Positions 16,301-24,799 are shown, counted from the stretch's first letter. The stretch is 64,000 nucleotides of DNA from Luteolibacter sp. Y139 (GCF_038066715.1 NZ_JBBUKT010000004.1:310001-374000), one strand, 5' to 3'. Numbers and translations are program-made. Notes: generated by a model not told the origin, from the sequence alone.

Positions 16301-17004
16301 AGAAGACCGGCTTCTCGCGCTTCGGCCTGCCGATCGCCGGCAACCCGGATGCGACCTCGAAGACCGCCGGCCTCGACGTCGCCGGTAGAGCGGTCCGCTG
16401 GGCTGGCTTCCGGGCCCTGGACGACGATCAGATCGACACGCTGGCCAACAAGATCGTGGACGAGATCCGCGCCCGCGGTGAGCAAGACCATGCACCGTCG
16501 CTTTCGGTGGCCGAATTCGTCAACCGCCGTCTCGGTGCCGCCAGTGGCATGCAGGTGCTTGCCGGTTTGCTCCAGACCGCGATCGACAAGTCGAAGATCA
16601 ACGACAGCTACCACAATCAGGACTCGAAGGATCTCTCCGTGGTCTCGCCTCCGAACCCAGCGGCGCTCACCGGCATCGCGAATGCTGCGGCCCGCCAGGG
16701 CAAGTCGGCCGAAGGCGCACCGTCGATCCTCACGCAGGGCGACCTGTTGATGGCGCTGGCGCCGGTGATCACTGTCCGCGGCGATACCTTCCGGATCCGC
16801 TCCTATGGCGAGTCGAAGTCGAAGGATGGCGCCGTGGAGGCGAAGGCATGGTGCGAGGCGATCGTGCAGCGCGTGCCGGAGTATCTCGATACCAAGGACA
16901 ACCCGGAGCTGAAGACTTCCCAGCTTACCAAGGAGTCGAACATCCGCTTTGGCCGTCGTTTCGTCATCACATCGTTCCGCTGGCTTTCTCCGGAGGAGGT
17001 GTGA
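13354..17004 (+). CDS. Giant pseudopilin-like protein (Verru_Chthon cassette protein A type)
   Basis: About 1216 residues. A short basic leader (RRRLRPRDRG) precedes a type IV pilin-like hydrophobic helix (FALVISLTLMVLLTVLAVG) with the Gly-Phe cleavage point, as in PilX-like minor pseudopilins. The rest is a very long exoplasmic part with many Asn/Gly turns, a repeated mention of aligned strands (YNPYDVALDLTKLRVRIWDPP) and a C-terminal region of standard length for Verru_Chthon cassette protein A. The cassette's small pseudopilins B, C and D are not adjacent; two paralogous secreted proteins follow instead. Start uncertain: TTG 13351, ATG 13354 or ATG 13375. Probably part of a type IV/II-like surface or secretion machine; function unknown. 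Confidence 0.75.
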   Translation: MYAQSKYMIFPVKPNVAQRRRLRPRDRGFALVISLTLMVLLTVLAVGLLGLSSISLRASGNGQARAEAQSNARLALMLAIGELQTSLGPDQAISARASSISKNSAEPNLVGAWHSWHWTPGSNSPNYGEKADKFRGWLVSTKDPKSAMDTSLPGNTLSDPVWMVNPDTVGQPQGNGATGPALRASKVPVETSDSQLGTFAWAVMDESQKAPIQLPDTHPTTDGQKIARRTAPGRARPEDIVPALAPAKLGDPAKIVSLDSAVVAVGKEQGEDILKYQADLTSRSVGLLTNTIDGGLKTDLTTVFESSTASPNLVNNQVTLYNTVNDGAPRWDYLKYHYQLNKRVTATATGQPKITLNSTDLAIQKTPFAGLRTNPSVERMMPVIAKLQIMFSMVSHYNHIQDRVDWWNANGNPKGNTNYGVPHLAYDPVITLYNPYDVALDLTKLRVRIWDPPVLFGMKKNAAWLRDDYATGNYHGLGRLQISNQFDANARRYFSFLLTDTRGAATNPQPGNKIVLQPGEVKVFSPWVEADWNWEKETAGGYTPRAFFDWNAGNNFGNRDNRTGNNFGLETVPGWDPRAGLQVDHLSYSDNRRPLSTLYDFENPARKGDGFVLIKLTDTFSVEARPGRPTALPTLPDFEVDLLAGQVASSTEDVSGDMLRSYRFKLGNPTTEISSNPSNPTIKRTFRVGSILQIPKDKTVGGKSPFAILSMTAKTTKSSLDFSMPWLHNHPVVEGAEQISTRVGNALDSYDLRFEEVQDFNSNPGGIEFDPATKRGFYGSTPYSQGGVSNVPMFRVPLLPASSLGDLISANLVSSSNLPRVTHALGNSRAHPLIPANAVSRKAPTDSFGLTTRTAYDMLDHSFLINDALWDTSYFSTVATFSNSMVQGPNRKSMLEEFLGGTRKLLNPRLMPMLQGDGSAKDKSSQLDSLSDEELSKRIGSVLGIEGPFNVNSDSVPAWKAMLSSLRGSDLKGWSLVDMSEEKKTGFSRFGLPIAGNPDATSKTAGLDVAGRAVRWAGFRALDDDQIDTLANKIVDEIRARGEQDHAPSLSVAEFVNRRLGAASGMQVLAGLLQTAIDKSKINDSYHNQDSKDLSVVSPPNPAALTGIANAAARQGKSAEGAPSILTQGDLLMALAPVITVRGDTFRIRSYGESKSKDGAVEAKAWCEAIVQRVPEYLDTKDNPELKTSQLTKESNIRFGRRFVITSFRWLSPEEV

Positions 17005-17026
17005 TGCTCTGAGGAATCGACCCGTC

Positions 17027-17794
17027 ATGAAAATCCATCACGTTTGTTTGGCCGTTGCTGCCTGCGTCCTTCCGCTTCATGCCCAGCAGCCGCCGGCACC
17101 CGCGCCGGCCCCGGCCCCAGCCCCGGGTGGCGAAGCCCAGCCCAAGCCCGAGGCGCCGGGCATCAAGATCCGCAGCCTGTCCTTCCAACTGGATACCCCG
17201 CCGACGGAGGTCTACGCCCACGATCCCGCCACCGGTGGCAAGGTCCCGGCGGTGAAGATCGACATGAAGAGCTATCTGAACCACGAGTTCAACTTGCAGC
17301 CGACCCAGGCGGAGAGCCTCATCTTCTCGAAGAGCGCGGACCCGGCCAGCCTCAAGGACCCGGCTAACATCGTCGCGAAGGCGAAGGTGCCACCCAATAT
17401 CAAGAGCGGTATCTTCATGTTCCTGCCCGGCACCGGCAAGCCAGGCGACACGCCGTTCCGGGTGCTGGTCGTGGATGACTCCAAGCGCGCCTTCCCGCCG
17501 GGTTCCTTCAAGGTGCTGAACCTGAGCCCGCACGGTGTCCGCATCCAGCTCGAGACGAAGAACTACGACTTCGCGAGCGGGGAGACCAAGCTCATCGAAG
17601 ATCCGCCGGTGGGAGTGAACAATGCCTCCGCCATGAATGCATACACCTCGGCCAACGGGCAGGTGGTGCGTATCGCCTCCGGGATCTGGCCGCATCCCGG
17701 CACGAAGCGGTCGCTACAGCTTCTGTTCTTGAATCCAGCGAGCGGGCAGGTTGAGATACGCGGTATCCGCGATGTTGCCGGCGACGAGTTCTGA
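17027..17794 (+). CDS. Secreted protein, paralogue 1 of a tandem pair
   Basis: 255 residues with a signal peptide (MKIHHVCLAVAACVLPLHAQ) and then a Pro-Ala linker (PAPAPAPAPAPG). The folded part contains IRSLSFQLDTPP, then a conserved core (LVVDDSKRAFPPGSFKVLN, YDFASGETKLIEDPP) and ends with VEIRGIRDVAGDEF. The next gene repeats this plan, so the two arose by duplication. It starts 22 bases after the giant pseudopilin gene, probably in the same operon. No known domain was recognised; the all-beta pattern suggests a periplasmic or surface accessory of the pseudopilin-like protein. Confidence 0.75.
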   Translation: MKIHHVCLAVAACVLPLHAQQPPAPAPAPAPAPGGEAQPKPEAPGIKIRSLSFQLDTPPTEVYAHDPATGGKVPAVKIDMKSYLNHEFNLQPTQAESLIFSKSADPASLKDPANIVAKAKVPPNIKSGIFMFLPGTGKPGDTPFRVLVVDDSKRAFPPGSFKVLNLSPHGVRIQLETKNYDFASGETKLIEDPPVGVNNASAMNAYTSANGQVVRIASGIWPHPGTKRSLQLLFLNPASGQVEIRGIRDVAGDEF

Positions 17795-17805
17795 CCGGCC
17801 TCACG

Positions 17806-17837
17806 CGCCGCCTTCCTTCGGGAACGGCGGCGTTTTT
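17806..17837 (+). terminator. Intrinsic terminator between the paralogous secreted genes
   Basis: CGCCGCC (17806-17812) pairs with GGCGGCG (17826-17832), extended by TTCC/GGAA with one bulged C around a TTCG tetraloop. Five T residues follow. It lies between the first and second paralogue, so it may lower or separate expression of the second. Confidence 0.85.
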
Positions 17838-17858
17838 CATTCCCAACCCAAGCAACCC

Positions 17859-18545
17859 ATGAATGCTCGTTCTTTCGCCGCCGTGGCCGCGGCACTTTTT
17901 TCGGCCACCGTCGCCTACGGCCAGGAGTACCAAGTCCGTGGCATCACCCTGGGCCAGGACAATCCCGGTCCGGAAGTCCACATCCATCAGGATGGCGGCG
18001 CTCCCGATGCCGGAGTGCTGGAAGTGAAGTCCTTCCTCAACGAGGACGGGGTGGCGCTGAAGCTCAAGGGGCCGAAGCTCGTGATCACCACGCAGGCGGG
18101 TGCCGCCAGTGTGAAGGATCCGGCGCAGCTGATCGGTTCCTGCACGCTGCCCGCGAAGGGCGGCACGGTGATCCTGCTGTTCGTGCCCGAGAAGGCCGGC
18201 AGCCCGACTTCGAAGATCCTGGTGATCGACGATAGCAAGAAGGCGTTCCCGCCGGGCTCGTTCAAGATCGCGAACCTGAGTTCGCTGCCGGTGAAGCTGG
18301 AGCTTGAGAAGAAGGAATTCGCTTTCAAGCCGGGCGAGATCAGGAACATCGAGAATCCACCGGTGAACGAGGCCCAGTCCTCCGCCCTGAAGGGGACCTG
18401 TGAGGTCGCTGGCCAATGGGAATTGTTCTCGTCCGGAGCGTGGCCGAATCCCGGAGGGAAGCGCGTGCTGCAAGTCATTACCGACAATCCGGAAACCAAG
18501 CTCGTGGATATCCGCGGCTTCCGCGATGTCGCGACGCCTCCGTAA
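17859..18545 (+). CDS. Secreted protein, paralogue 2 of a tandem pair
   Basis: 228 residues. Signal peptide MNARSFAAVAAALFSATVAYG with cleavage near AYG-Q. The core mirrors the upstream protein: ILVIDDSKKAFPPGSFKIAN aligns with its LVVDDSKRAFPPGSFKVLN, and FAFKPGEIRNIENPP with FASGETKLIEDPP. It lacks the Pro-Ala linker and ends LVDIRGFRDVATPP. It follows a terminator hairpin but has no obvious promoter of its own within the ~60 bases before ATG. Function is unknown and presumed linked to the same envelope system. DUF167 gene starts 9 bases after its stop. Confidence 0.75.
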   Translation: MNARSFAAVAAALFSATVAYGQEYQVRGITLGQDNPGPEVHIHQDGGAPDAGVLEVKSFLNEDGVALKLKGPKLVITTQAGAASVKDPAQLIGSCTLPAKGGTVILLFVPEKAGSPTSKILVIDDSKKAFPPGSFKIANLSSLPVKLELEKKEFAFKPGEIRNIENPPVNEAQSSALKGTCEVAGQWELFSSGAWPNPGGKRVLQVITDNPETKLVDIRGFRDVATPP

Positions 18546-18554
18546 GCAAGAGTC

Positions 18555-18809
18555 GTGGAGATCCGCGTCCTCGCCGTGCCGAACGCCCGTGCCGGCGAGG
18601 TCATCGGATGGGAAGATGATCCGCGTGCCGGGCGAGTGCTGCGAGTGAAAGTCGCCGCACCGCCGAGCGAGGGGAAGGCGAATGCCGCGCTGCGCGAAGT
18701 GTTGGCGAAGCATTTCGGCGTGGCGAAATCGCAGGTGATCCTCGCGAAGGGCAGCACCTCACGGGTGAAGGTATTCACGCTGCCGGATGGCGCTGGTGAT
18801 GGATCATGA
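18555..18809 (+). CDS. DUF167 (YggU-type) family protein
   Basis: An 84-residue small alpha/beta protein starting with GTG at 18555. The family block is plain: LRVKVAAPPSEGKANAAL, followed by LAKHFGVAKSQVILAKG and SRVKVF. DUF167/UPF0235 proteins are widespread, single-domain and of unknown biochemical role; they are often encoded near cell-division or pyrroline-5-carboxylate reductase genes. Length is normal for the family. Confidence 0.9.
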   Translation: MEIRVLAVPNARAGEVIGWEDDPRAGRVLRVKVAAPPSEGKANAALREVLAKHFGVAKSQVILAKGSTSRVKVFTLPDGAGDGS

Positions 18810-18875
18810 AAATTTCCTGATGTTTTACTGCTGTCCTATTGCCAGTCGGCAAGCGACTTGCTAGATGCCGGTTGG

Positions 18876-19463
18876 ATGGCGTGGCTGTTCCGTCAATGGT
18901 CAATCAACTGGGGAAGCAATCCCCGGGTCGCGCCTCCGTCCGGTCTTCGCCGGCAGCCCGCAAAGGTTGATGGTGGCTTGACGGAGTGGTGCCGTGAGAA
19001 GGCGGAATTCCTGGGTCTTCCGGAACTCGCGCGGAAGGTGAACGTGACGTGGAACGCGCGCATGCAAACGACCGCCGGTCGTGCGTGGTGGCCGGATCGC
19101 CTGATCGAACTCAATCCCAAGCTCAAGGATCAGCCGCCGGAAGAAATGTGGCGGACGCTCCGCCATGAGCTGGCCCATCTGGTGGCCTATGAACGTGCGG
19201 GCCGCCGCCGCATCGAGGTCCACGGCGCCGAGTGGCGCGCGGCGTGTGCCGAGCTTGGCATTCCCAACGAGCAGCCTTTCCACACGCTTCCCTTCAAGCG
19301 CAAGCGGATGAAGCGGAACTTCGGCTACGTCTGTCCGCAGTGCCTGACGACCATCCGGCGGGTGAAGCGCATCACCCGGGTCGTTGCGTGCTACGCCTGC
19401 TGTAGAAAATACAGCGGCGGCCTTTACGACCGCCGCTTCCAACTGCTGGAGGAGAAGCTGTGA
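18876..19463 (+). CDS. SprT-like zinc metalloprotease family protein
   Basis: 195 residues from ATG 18876 (a TTG 18 bases earlier is possible). RHELAHLVAYE gives the HExxH zinc site at residues 97-101, with EVHGAEWRAA supplying the third ligand (His 116). The C-terminus is a zinc ribbon with CPQC at about 153-156 and CYACC later, as in SprT/Spartan-like proteins. Relatives of this fold cleave DNA-protein crosslinks in eukaryotes; bacterial SprT function is poorly known. Good family match in length and order. Confidence 0.88.
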   Translation: MAWLFRQWSINWGSNPRVAPPSGLRRQPAKVDGGLTEWCREKAEFLGLPELARKVNVTWNARMQTTAGRAWWPDRLIELNPKLKDQPPEEMWRTLRHELAHLVAYERAGRRRIEVHGAEWRAACAELGIPNEQPFHTLPFKRKRMKRNFGYVCPQCLTTIRRVKRITRVVACYACCRKYSGGLYDRRFQLLEEKL

Positions 19464-19464
19464 G

Positions 19465-19893
19465 TCAGACCGTCGCTTCCAGCGACCTTTCTTCTCCGGT
19501 GGCGATCTCGTAGAGGATCACGGCGACGAGTGGCGTGACCATGGTGAGCGACAGGCCGAGGTGGCCGGCCAGCCAGAGGCTGAGCGTGGAAACCAAGACC
19601 GGAGTCGTGATGCCGGGGCGGGCAAACAGGAGGCCGCGGATGACATTGAAGTCGGGATTGGTGGTGTGCAGCACTTGGTGGAGCACTTCCTTTGCTTGCT
19701 CCCAATCTTCCTCGACGCCGATGTGGCGGCGCTGGGACTGCTGGCGGGAGGCGGCTTGCCGCGCGCGGTTCAGCCACGCCTGACCCACTTCGTCAGGGTC
19801 GTAACCTTGGCGGAGCAGGCGGGCGAGCTCGGGGAACTTGCGAAGCAGGAAGGCCTTGTCGATGGACAGGTTCCGGGAAGACGGGGAGGTCAT
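19465..19893 (-). CDS. Hypothetical protein with C-terminal membrane helices
   Basis: 142 residues from ATG 19893. The N-terminal ~90 residues are soluble and helical (FPELARLLRQGYDPDEVGQA, DWEQAKEVLHQVLHTTNPD). The end contains two hydrophobic segments (VLVSTLSLWLAGHLGLSL and VTPLVAVILYEIATG). The gene is tail-to-tail with the SprT-like gene, with one base between the stops. Third-position G/C bias supports coding. No family recognised. The ~265 bases upstream to the sulfatase gene show nothing definite. Confidence 0.65.
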   Translation of the reverse strand: MTSPSSRNLSIDKAFLLRKFPELARLLRQGYDPDEVGQAWLNRARQAASRQQSQRRHIGVEEDWEQAKEVLHQVLHTTNPDFNVIRGLLFARPGITTPVLVSTLSLWLAGHLGLSLTMVTPLVAVILYEIATGEERSLEATV

Positions 19894-20159
19894 GTTTTGT
19901 TGGGTTTTGAACCGGTTTTCATCGCCATCGGCCAGCCGATGATGGTGACAACCGGGTCGCATTCGTCGGGAACATTTTCCCAACCTCCACGCACATGCCT
20001 GATACTTGGGTTTGACCAGTCGGGGAGGACGTTAGGGCCGTATTCACAATCAATTGAAACGCTAGGGATTCCTCCCACGGACGTCAAGGGGGCGGCCCCT
20101 ACATTGTGACGATCCGGTCACTTACGTGGCCCCTGGGGGTCTGGGGCTTCCACGGGCTG

Positions 20160-21620
20160 TTATTGATCGGCCTTTCCGACGACCTTGGACCGTAGTGCGC
20201 CGTATTCATCCAGCCGCCGGTCGAGCTCTTCGGCCATGGCTTTCGCGCGCCCGGGCTGTTCGGTGGCGAGGTTCTTGGACTCGGAGAGATCGTTGGCCAG
20301 GTCGTAGAGTTCGGAGGAGTCGTCGGCCCAATTGCGGATCAACTTCCATTGGCCTTCGTGGAGGATGGAGAAGTGGTCGTTGTTGTGGCCGTGGGGGAAG
20401 TGGGTCACGAGCCACTGCGGGCGATGATAGGTAGTGTCGCCTTTCAGGTAGGGCAGCAGGTCGTGGCCGTCCCAGGGCTTGGCGTCGGTGATGCCGGCGA
20501 GATCGGCGAGGGTGGGGAAGACATCGGCGAGGGCGACGAGGTCGTCTTCGTGAGAGGCGGGGGCGATGGTGAAGGCGTTGGCGGGTCCGGGTTTTGCCCA
20601 TGAGGCGATCATCGGCACGCGGATGCCGCCTTCGTAACGCATGCCCTTCTTGCCACGCAGCGGGGCATTGCCGGAGATGATGGGCTTGTCGTTGTTGTTC
20701 GGGATCGGGCCATCGCCTCCGTTGTCGGAGAGGAAGAGCACGAAGGTATTCTCCGCGATGCCGAGTGAGTCCAGTTTCGCGAGCAAGTCGCCGAGCGAGC
20801 GGTCCATGCCTTCGATCAAGGTGGCGTAGGCGCGTTGGGCGGGTGGGAGGTCGGGGTAGTTCGCGGCGAAGCGCGGGTCTTCCATAAACGGGGCGTGGAC
20901 GGCGTAGTGCGCCATGTAGGCGAAGAATGGCTTCTTGTCCTTCACGGAAGCTTCGATGGCGGCGCTCATCTCCTGCGTGAGGATGTCTGTTAGAAAGCCG
21001 TCCTTGCCTTGCCACTTGTCGAGGCCGGTGACGTGGTTCGAGCCTTTGCCGAAGTCCTGCTTGGCGAGATACGAGGCGGGGTGGCCGATTTCGTTGCCGG
21101 CGATGTTGATTTCGAAGCCAAGTGCCTGGGGGTATTGGCCGAAGGCGCCCTTGCTGCCGAAGTGGGCCTTGCCGCAGTGGATGGTGCGGTAGCCGGCTTG
21201 CTTGAGGAGGGCGGGCAGTGCTTTTTCATCGGGCGAGATGCCGGTCTTGCCCCACCCATCAGGCGAGCGGAGGTTTTTCACGTCGTTGTCGCCGGTTTCG
21301 GTGCCGTCGGGGCTGGTCCAATTGGTGACGCGGTGGCGGGCGGCGTTTTTCCCGGTCATGAGGGTGATGCGGGAGGGCGTGCAGACCGGGTGGGCGTAGG
21401 CGCGGGTGAATTTCATGCCCTGCGCCGCGAGTTTTTCCATGTTCGGCGTACGGTAGCGGTGATTGAGGTCGGAAGGGACCGGCTTGCCTGCTGTATCGTG
21501 ATGAAAGGGGACGGAGGTGTCCTGCCAGCCCATGTCATCGACGAGGAAAACCAACACGTTAGGCCGATCCGCGGCGGTGGCGATGCCGCACAGGGCGAGG
21601 AACAGGAAGAGGCGCGTCAT
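20160..21620 (-). CDS. Sulfatase (type I, formylglycine-dependent)
   Basis: 486 residues. Signal peptide MTRLFLFLALCGIATA, then the metal-binding VDDMGWQD near residue 28. The catalytic motif is CTPSR with Cys 80, which is oxidised to formylglycine by an FGE-type enzyme encoded elsewhere. SDNGGDGP is the second metal-binding block. Exported sulfatases of this kind remove sulfate from polysaccharides or other esters and are very numerous in Verrucomicrobiota and Planctomycetota. ATG at 21620 was chosen because it opens the signal peptide. Substrate is unknown; a DUF1800-DUF1501 pair is divergent. Confidence 0.93.
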   Translation of the reverse strand: MTRLFLFLALCGIATAADRPNVLVFLVDDMGWQDTSVPFHHDTAGKPVPSDLNHRYRTPNMEKLAAQGMKFTRAYAHPVCTPSRITLMTGKNAARHRVTNWTSPDGTETGDNDVKNLRSPDGWGKTGISPDEKALPALLKQAGYRTIHCGKAHFGSKGAFGQYPQALGFEINIAGNEIGHPASYLAKQDFGKGSNHVTGLDKWQGKDGFLTDILTQEMSAAIEASVKDKKPFFAYMAHYAVHAPFMEDPRFAANYPDLPPAQRAYATLIEGMDRSLGDLLAKLDSLGIAENTFVLFLSDNGGDGPIPNNNDKPIISGNAPLRGKKGMRYEGGIRVPMIASWAKPGPANAFTIAPASHEDDLVALADVFPTLADLAGITDAKPWDGHDLLPYLKGDTTYHRPQWLVTHFPHGHNNDHFSILHEGQWKLIRNWADDSSELYDLANDLSESKNLATEQPGRAKAMAEELDRRLDEYGALRSKVVGKADQ

Positions 21621-21742
21621 GGGCCGGGCGATACGCACTTGGCTCAGGAAACCTTTGGGAAAAATCCAAACCTTCGCGATGGTCCGCAACCCGGACCACG
21701 TGGGGATGGTTCCTTCCCACGTAACCCGTCTTTCCTCCGACC

Positions 21743-23287
21743 ATGTTACCTGCTGCACCTGACGAATGGACAATCCAAGAAGCCGCGCACTTGCTGCGAC
21801 GGGCTGGCTTCGGGGGATCCCCCAAGGACATCGAGAGCTTCCACGCGCTCGGCCGATACAAGGCTGTCGAAAGCCTGCTCGCGCCGACCGAGCCCGTGGA
21901 CGCTTTCAACCTGCCGGCGTGGGCGACCCACGACCAGGCGCTGGCCGACATGAAGGAGCGGCAGGAGCAATTCCAGGAAATCCGCCGTGCGACGCGCGAC
22001 CTTTCCCCGGAAGAAGCGGAGAAGGTTCGCAAGGAGTATCGACAGAAGCAGCAGCGCACCGAGCGGCAGCACGGGATTGAGGCGCAGGGCTGGTGGTTCC
22101 GTCGGATGCTGAAGACGGAGGCGCCGCTGCGGGAGAAGATGGTGCTGTTCTGGCACGATCATTTCGCCACCTCGCTCCAGAAGGTGAAGCAGCCGGTGCT
22201 GATGGTGATGCAGAACGAGCTATTCCGCCGCAACGCCACGGGCTCGTTCAAAGAGCTCACGCACTCGATCCTGAAGGATCCGGCGATGATGCTCTACCTG
22301 GACACGCAGACCTCGAAGAAGGGACAGCCGAACGAGAACTTCGCGCGTGAGGTGATGGAGCTCTTCACGCTGGGTGAGGGGAATTACACCGAGCCGGACA
22401 TCAAGGAAGCGGCGCGTGCGTTCACCGGCTACAGTCTCAATCGCCTGAATGGCACGGTGGTGCACAACAAGCGGCAGTGGGATGAGGGTGAGAAGAAGAT
22501 CTTCGGGAAGTCGGGCAAGTTTGACGGTGACGATGTGATCGACCTGCTGTTCGCGCAAGAGGCCGCGGCGCGTTATGTGCCGAAGAAGCTTTGGGAATAC
22601 TTTGCCGCGGAGGATCCGCCGGAAGAAGGCGTGGATGCGCTGGCGAAGTCATTCAAGGCCGCGGATTTCAAGGTGGAGCCGCTGCTGCGGGAGATTTTCC
22701 GCTCGAAGGCTTTCTATTCGGACAAGATCGTCCGCAACCAGATCAAGAGCCCGATCCAGTTCCTGGTGCAGATGTTCAAGGAGCTGGAACTGGAGAGCCC
22801 GCCGCAGGGCTATACGGTGAATGCGCAGCTCCAGCTCGGGCAGGTGCTCTTCATGCCGCCGAACGTGGCGGGATGGGACTGGGGCAAGGCGTGGATCAAT
22901 ACCAACACGCTGCTGACCCGATACAACGTGGCCGGCTTCATCACCAAGGGCGCGCAGGAGTCCTCACAGCTCGCCGACAATGGCGACGCGATGATGGACC
23001 AGGAAATGGACAAGAAGCAGATGCGCGTGGCCAACCTTCTGGATCGTGCGCAACGAACCTGGGCTGGTCCCGATTACGAGAAGATTGCCCCGCGTCCTCT
23101 GCGGGAGGATCCCGAGAAGCTGGTGGACTCGCTGGTGCAGCGGTTTTTCCAGGCCCCGCTTGGCGGGAAGGAGCGCGGCGCCTTCATCGAATACGCCGTG
23201 TCCAAGAAGGGCGCGATCTTCACCAACAAGGAGGTCGGCGAGCTCTGCCACCTCATGCTGAGCACCCCGCATTATCAGCTCGACTGA
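21743..23287 (+). CDS. DUF1800 family protein
   Basis: 514 residues. Near the start, AAHLLRRAGFGGSPKDIE is the DUF1800 signature, followed by LFWHDHFATS, NENFAREVMELFTLGEGNY and the C-terminal MPPNVAGWDWGKAWI. DUF1800 and DUF1501 genes travel together in planctomycetes, verrucomicrobia and relatives; the pair is thought to act in the periplasm or on the surface, but the reaction is unknown. No signal peptide is obvious. The DUF1501 gene starts 22 bases later in the same direction. Confidence 0.93.
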   Translation: MLPAAPDEWTIQEAAHLLRRAGFGGSPKDIESFHALGRYKAVESLLAPTEPVDAFNLPAWATHDQALADMKERQEQFQEIRRATRDLSPEEAEKVRKEYRQKQQRTERQHGIEAQGWWFRRMLKTEAPLREKMVLFWHDHFATSLQKVKQPVLMVMQNELFRRNATGSFKELTHSILKDPAMMLYLDTQTSKKGQPNENFAREVMELFTLGEGNYTEPDIKEAARAFTGYSLNRLNGTVVHNKRQWDEGEKKIFGKSGKFDGDDVIDLLFAQEAAARYVPKKLWEYFAAEDPPEEGVDALAKSFKAADFKVEPLLREIFRSKAFYSDKIVRNQIKSPIQFLVQMFKELELESPPQGYTVNAQLQLGQVLFMPPNVAGWDWGKAWINTNTLLTRYNVAGFITKGAQESSQLADNGDAMMDQEMDKKQMRVANLLDRAQRTWAGPDYEKIAPRPLREDPEKLVDSLVQRFFQAPLGGKERGAFIEYAVSKKGAIFTNKEVGELCHLMLSTPHYQLD

Positions 23288-23309
23288 AACCTTTGACTCT
23301 TCTCCTCCG

Positions 23310-24614
23310 ATGAAAACGCGACGTGACTTCCTCCGCTCCACGATTCTCGGTGCTTCGGCGACGTGGACCGTGCCGATGTTTGTCGAGCGAACCTTCGCCG
23401 ACCTTCACATGGGTGCCAGGGATCTGGCGACCCAGCCGGTGACCGGGAAAGATGGTACGATCCTCGTCGTACTTCAGCTCGCGGGCGGCAATGACGGGCT
23501 CAACACGCTGGTGCCCTATGCCGACGATGCCTATCACAGTGCCCGCCCAAGTTTGGGGAAGAAGGAGAAGGAAATCATCAAGCTGAGCGATCACGTCGGC
23601 CTCAATGGCGCGATGCCCTTCATGGGGAGCCTGTTCAAGGAGGGCAACCTGGGCGTGGTGCAAGGGGTCGGCTATCCGAATCCGAACCGCTCGCACTTCG
23701 TGTCGACTTCGATTTGGGAGACGGCGGACATTCAGAACCGCTCCAGCACGGGGTGGATCGGCCGCTACTTCGACAATGCGTGCGATGGTGCCGATCCGAC
23801 GGTGGGCATCAGCTTGAACAAAACGCAGCCGGAGTCCTTCGGGGCGGCGAAGAATCCGGGCGTGTGCTTGAGTTCGCCCGAGCTTTACCGGTGGATTCAC
23901 GGCGGTGGCGAGAAGGCGCAGGCGGAGGAGTTCTTTGCCTCGCTCAATTCGCCGGAGGATGATGACAATCCCGTGGATGGCGCCTCGATCGACATGCCCG
24001 CGGGCGGCAAGGTGGGTGGCATCGAGGGTGAGAGCAATCTGGCCTTCTTGGAACGCGTGGCGATGGATGCGCGGGTCAGCTCCGCGAAGATCCTGGAGCT
24101 CGCGTCGAAGTACAAGTCCAAGGTGAACTATGAAGGCACGCCGATTTCGCGGAGCCTGAACATGGTGTCACGTCTCATCGCCGGTGGCATGCCGACGCGG
24201 GTGTATTATGTGAGCCACGGTGGCTTCGATACCCACAACCAGCAGGTGAACTCGCATGACCGCTTGCTTGGGCAGTTGGATCGCGCGCTGAAGTCATTCT
24301 TCGCGGACCTGAAGGAGCAGGGGAATGACAAGCGGGTGGTGCTGATGACGTTCTCGGAGTTCGGCCGCCGTGTTTCGGAGAACGCGAGCGCCGGCACCGA
24401 CCATGGTCGTGCCTCGTGCATGTTCCTCGCCGGTGATGCGGTGAAGGGCGGGCTCTTTGGTGCCTATCCGAGCCTTACCGAACTCGATCAGGGTGACCTG
24501 AAGCACAATGTGGATTTCCGGGGCGTGTATGCGTCGGTGCTTGAGGGCTGGCTGAAGACATCGTCCAAGCCGATTCTGCGCGGGGACTTTGCGAAGCTGG
24601 GGATGATCGGGTGA
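23310..24614 (+). CDS. DUF1501 family protein with Tat signal
   Basis: 434 residues. The twin-arginine export signal RRDFLRSTILGASATW is at the N-terminus. The family core follows: ILVVLQLAGGNDGLNTLVPY near residue 50, and later YVSHGGFDTHNQQ, MTFSEFGRRVSENAS and TDHGRASCMFLAG, which include His/Asp residues typical of the alkaline-phosphatase-like fold. Folded export by Tat implies a bound cofactor or metal. It is the partner of the DUF1800 gene just upstream. A nested palindrome follows the stop. Confidence 0.93.
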   Translation: MKTRRDFLRSTILGASATWTVPMFVERTFADLHMGARDLATQPVTGKDGTILVVLQLAGGNDGLNTLVPYADDAYHSARPSLGKKEKEIIKLSDHVGLNGAMPFMGSLFKEGNLGVVQGVGYPNPNRSHFVSTSIWETADIQNRSSTGWIGRYFDNACDGADPTVGISLNKTQPESFGAAKNPGVCLSSPELYRWIHGGGEKAQAEEFFASLNSPEDDDNPVDGASIDMPAGGKVGGIEGESNLAFLERVAMDARVSSAKILELASKYKSKVNYEGTPISRSLNMVSRLIAGGMPTRVYYVSHGGFDTHNQQVNSHDRLLGQLDRALKSFFADLKEQGNDKRVVLMTFSEFGRRVSENASAGTDHGRASCMFLAGDAVKGGLFGAYPSLTELDQGDLKHNVDFRGVYASVLEGWLKTSSKPILRGDFAKLGMIG

Positions 24615-24641
24615 GGGGCGGCGTAAGCCGGCGGGAGGAAG

Positions 24642-24696
24642 TAAGGAGTGTGGACGTTCCGTCCACACCGTGTCGACGGAACGTCGACACTCCTTA
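24642..24696. repeat. Nested palindrome after the DUF1501 gene, copy 2 of dispersed element
   Basis: Two 27-base arms, beginning TAAGGAGTGT and ending ACTCCTTA, are inverted about a single spacer base and match at all but two positions. Each arm is itself a hairpin (GTGTGGACG-TTC-CGTCCACAC and the variant with GTCGAC). The right arm shares its palindrome and flank with 10374-10400. A cruciform or RNA double hairpin is possible. Confidence 0.75.
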
Positions 24697-24799
24697 ACTC
24701 GCTGCGCTCGGATCCAAAGAAGATGCGCGGAACCCATCCGCGCCGGACGCCCGTGGGCGGCTCGGGCGGATGAATTCCGCGCTACCATGAAAGGTGGTC

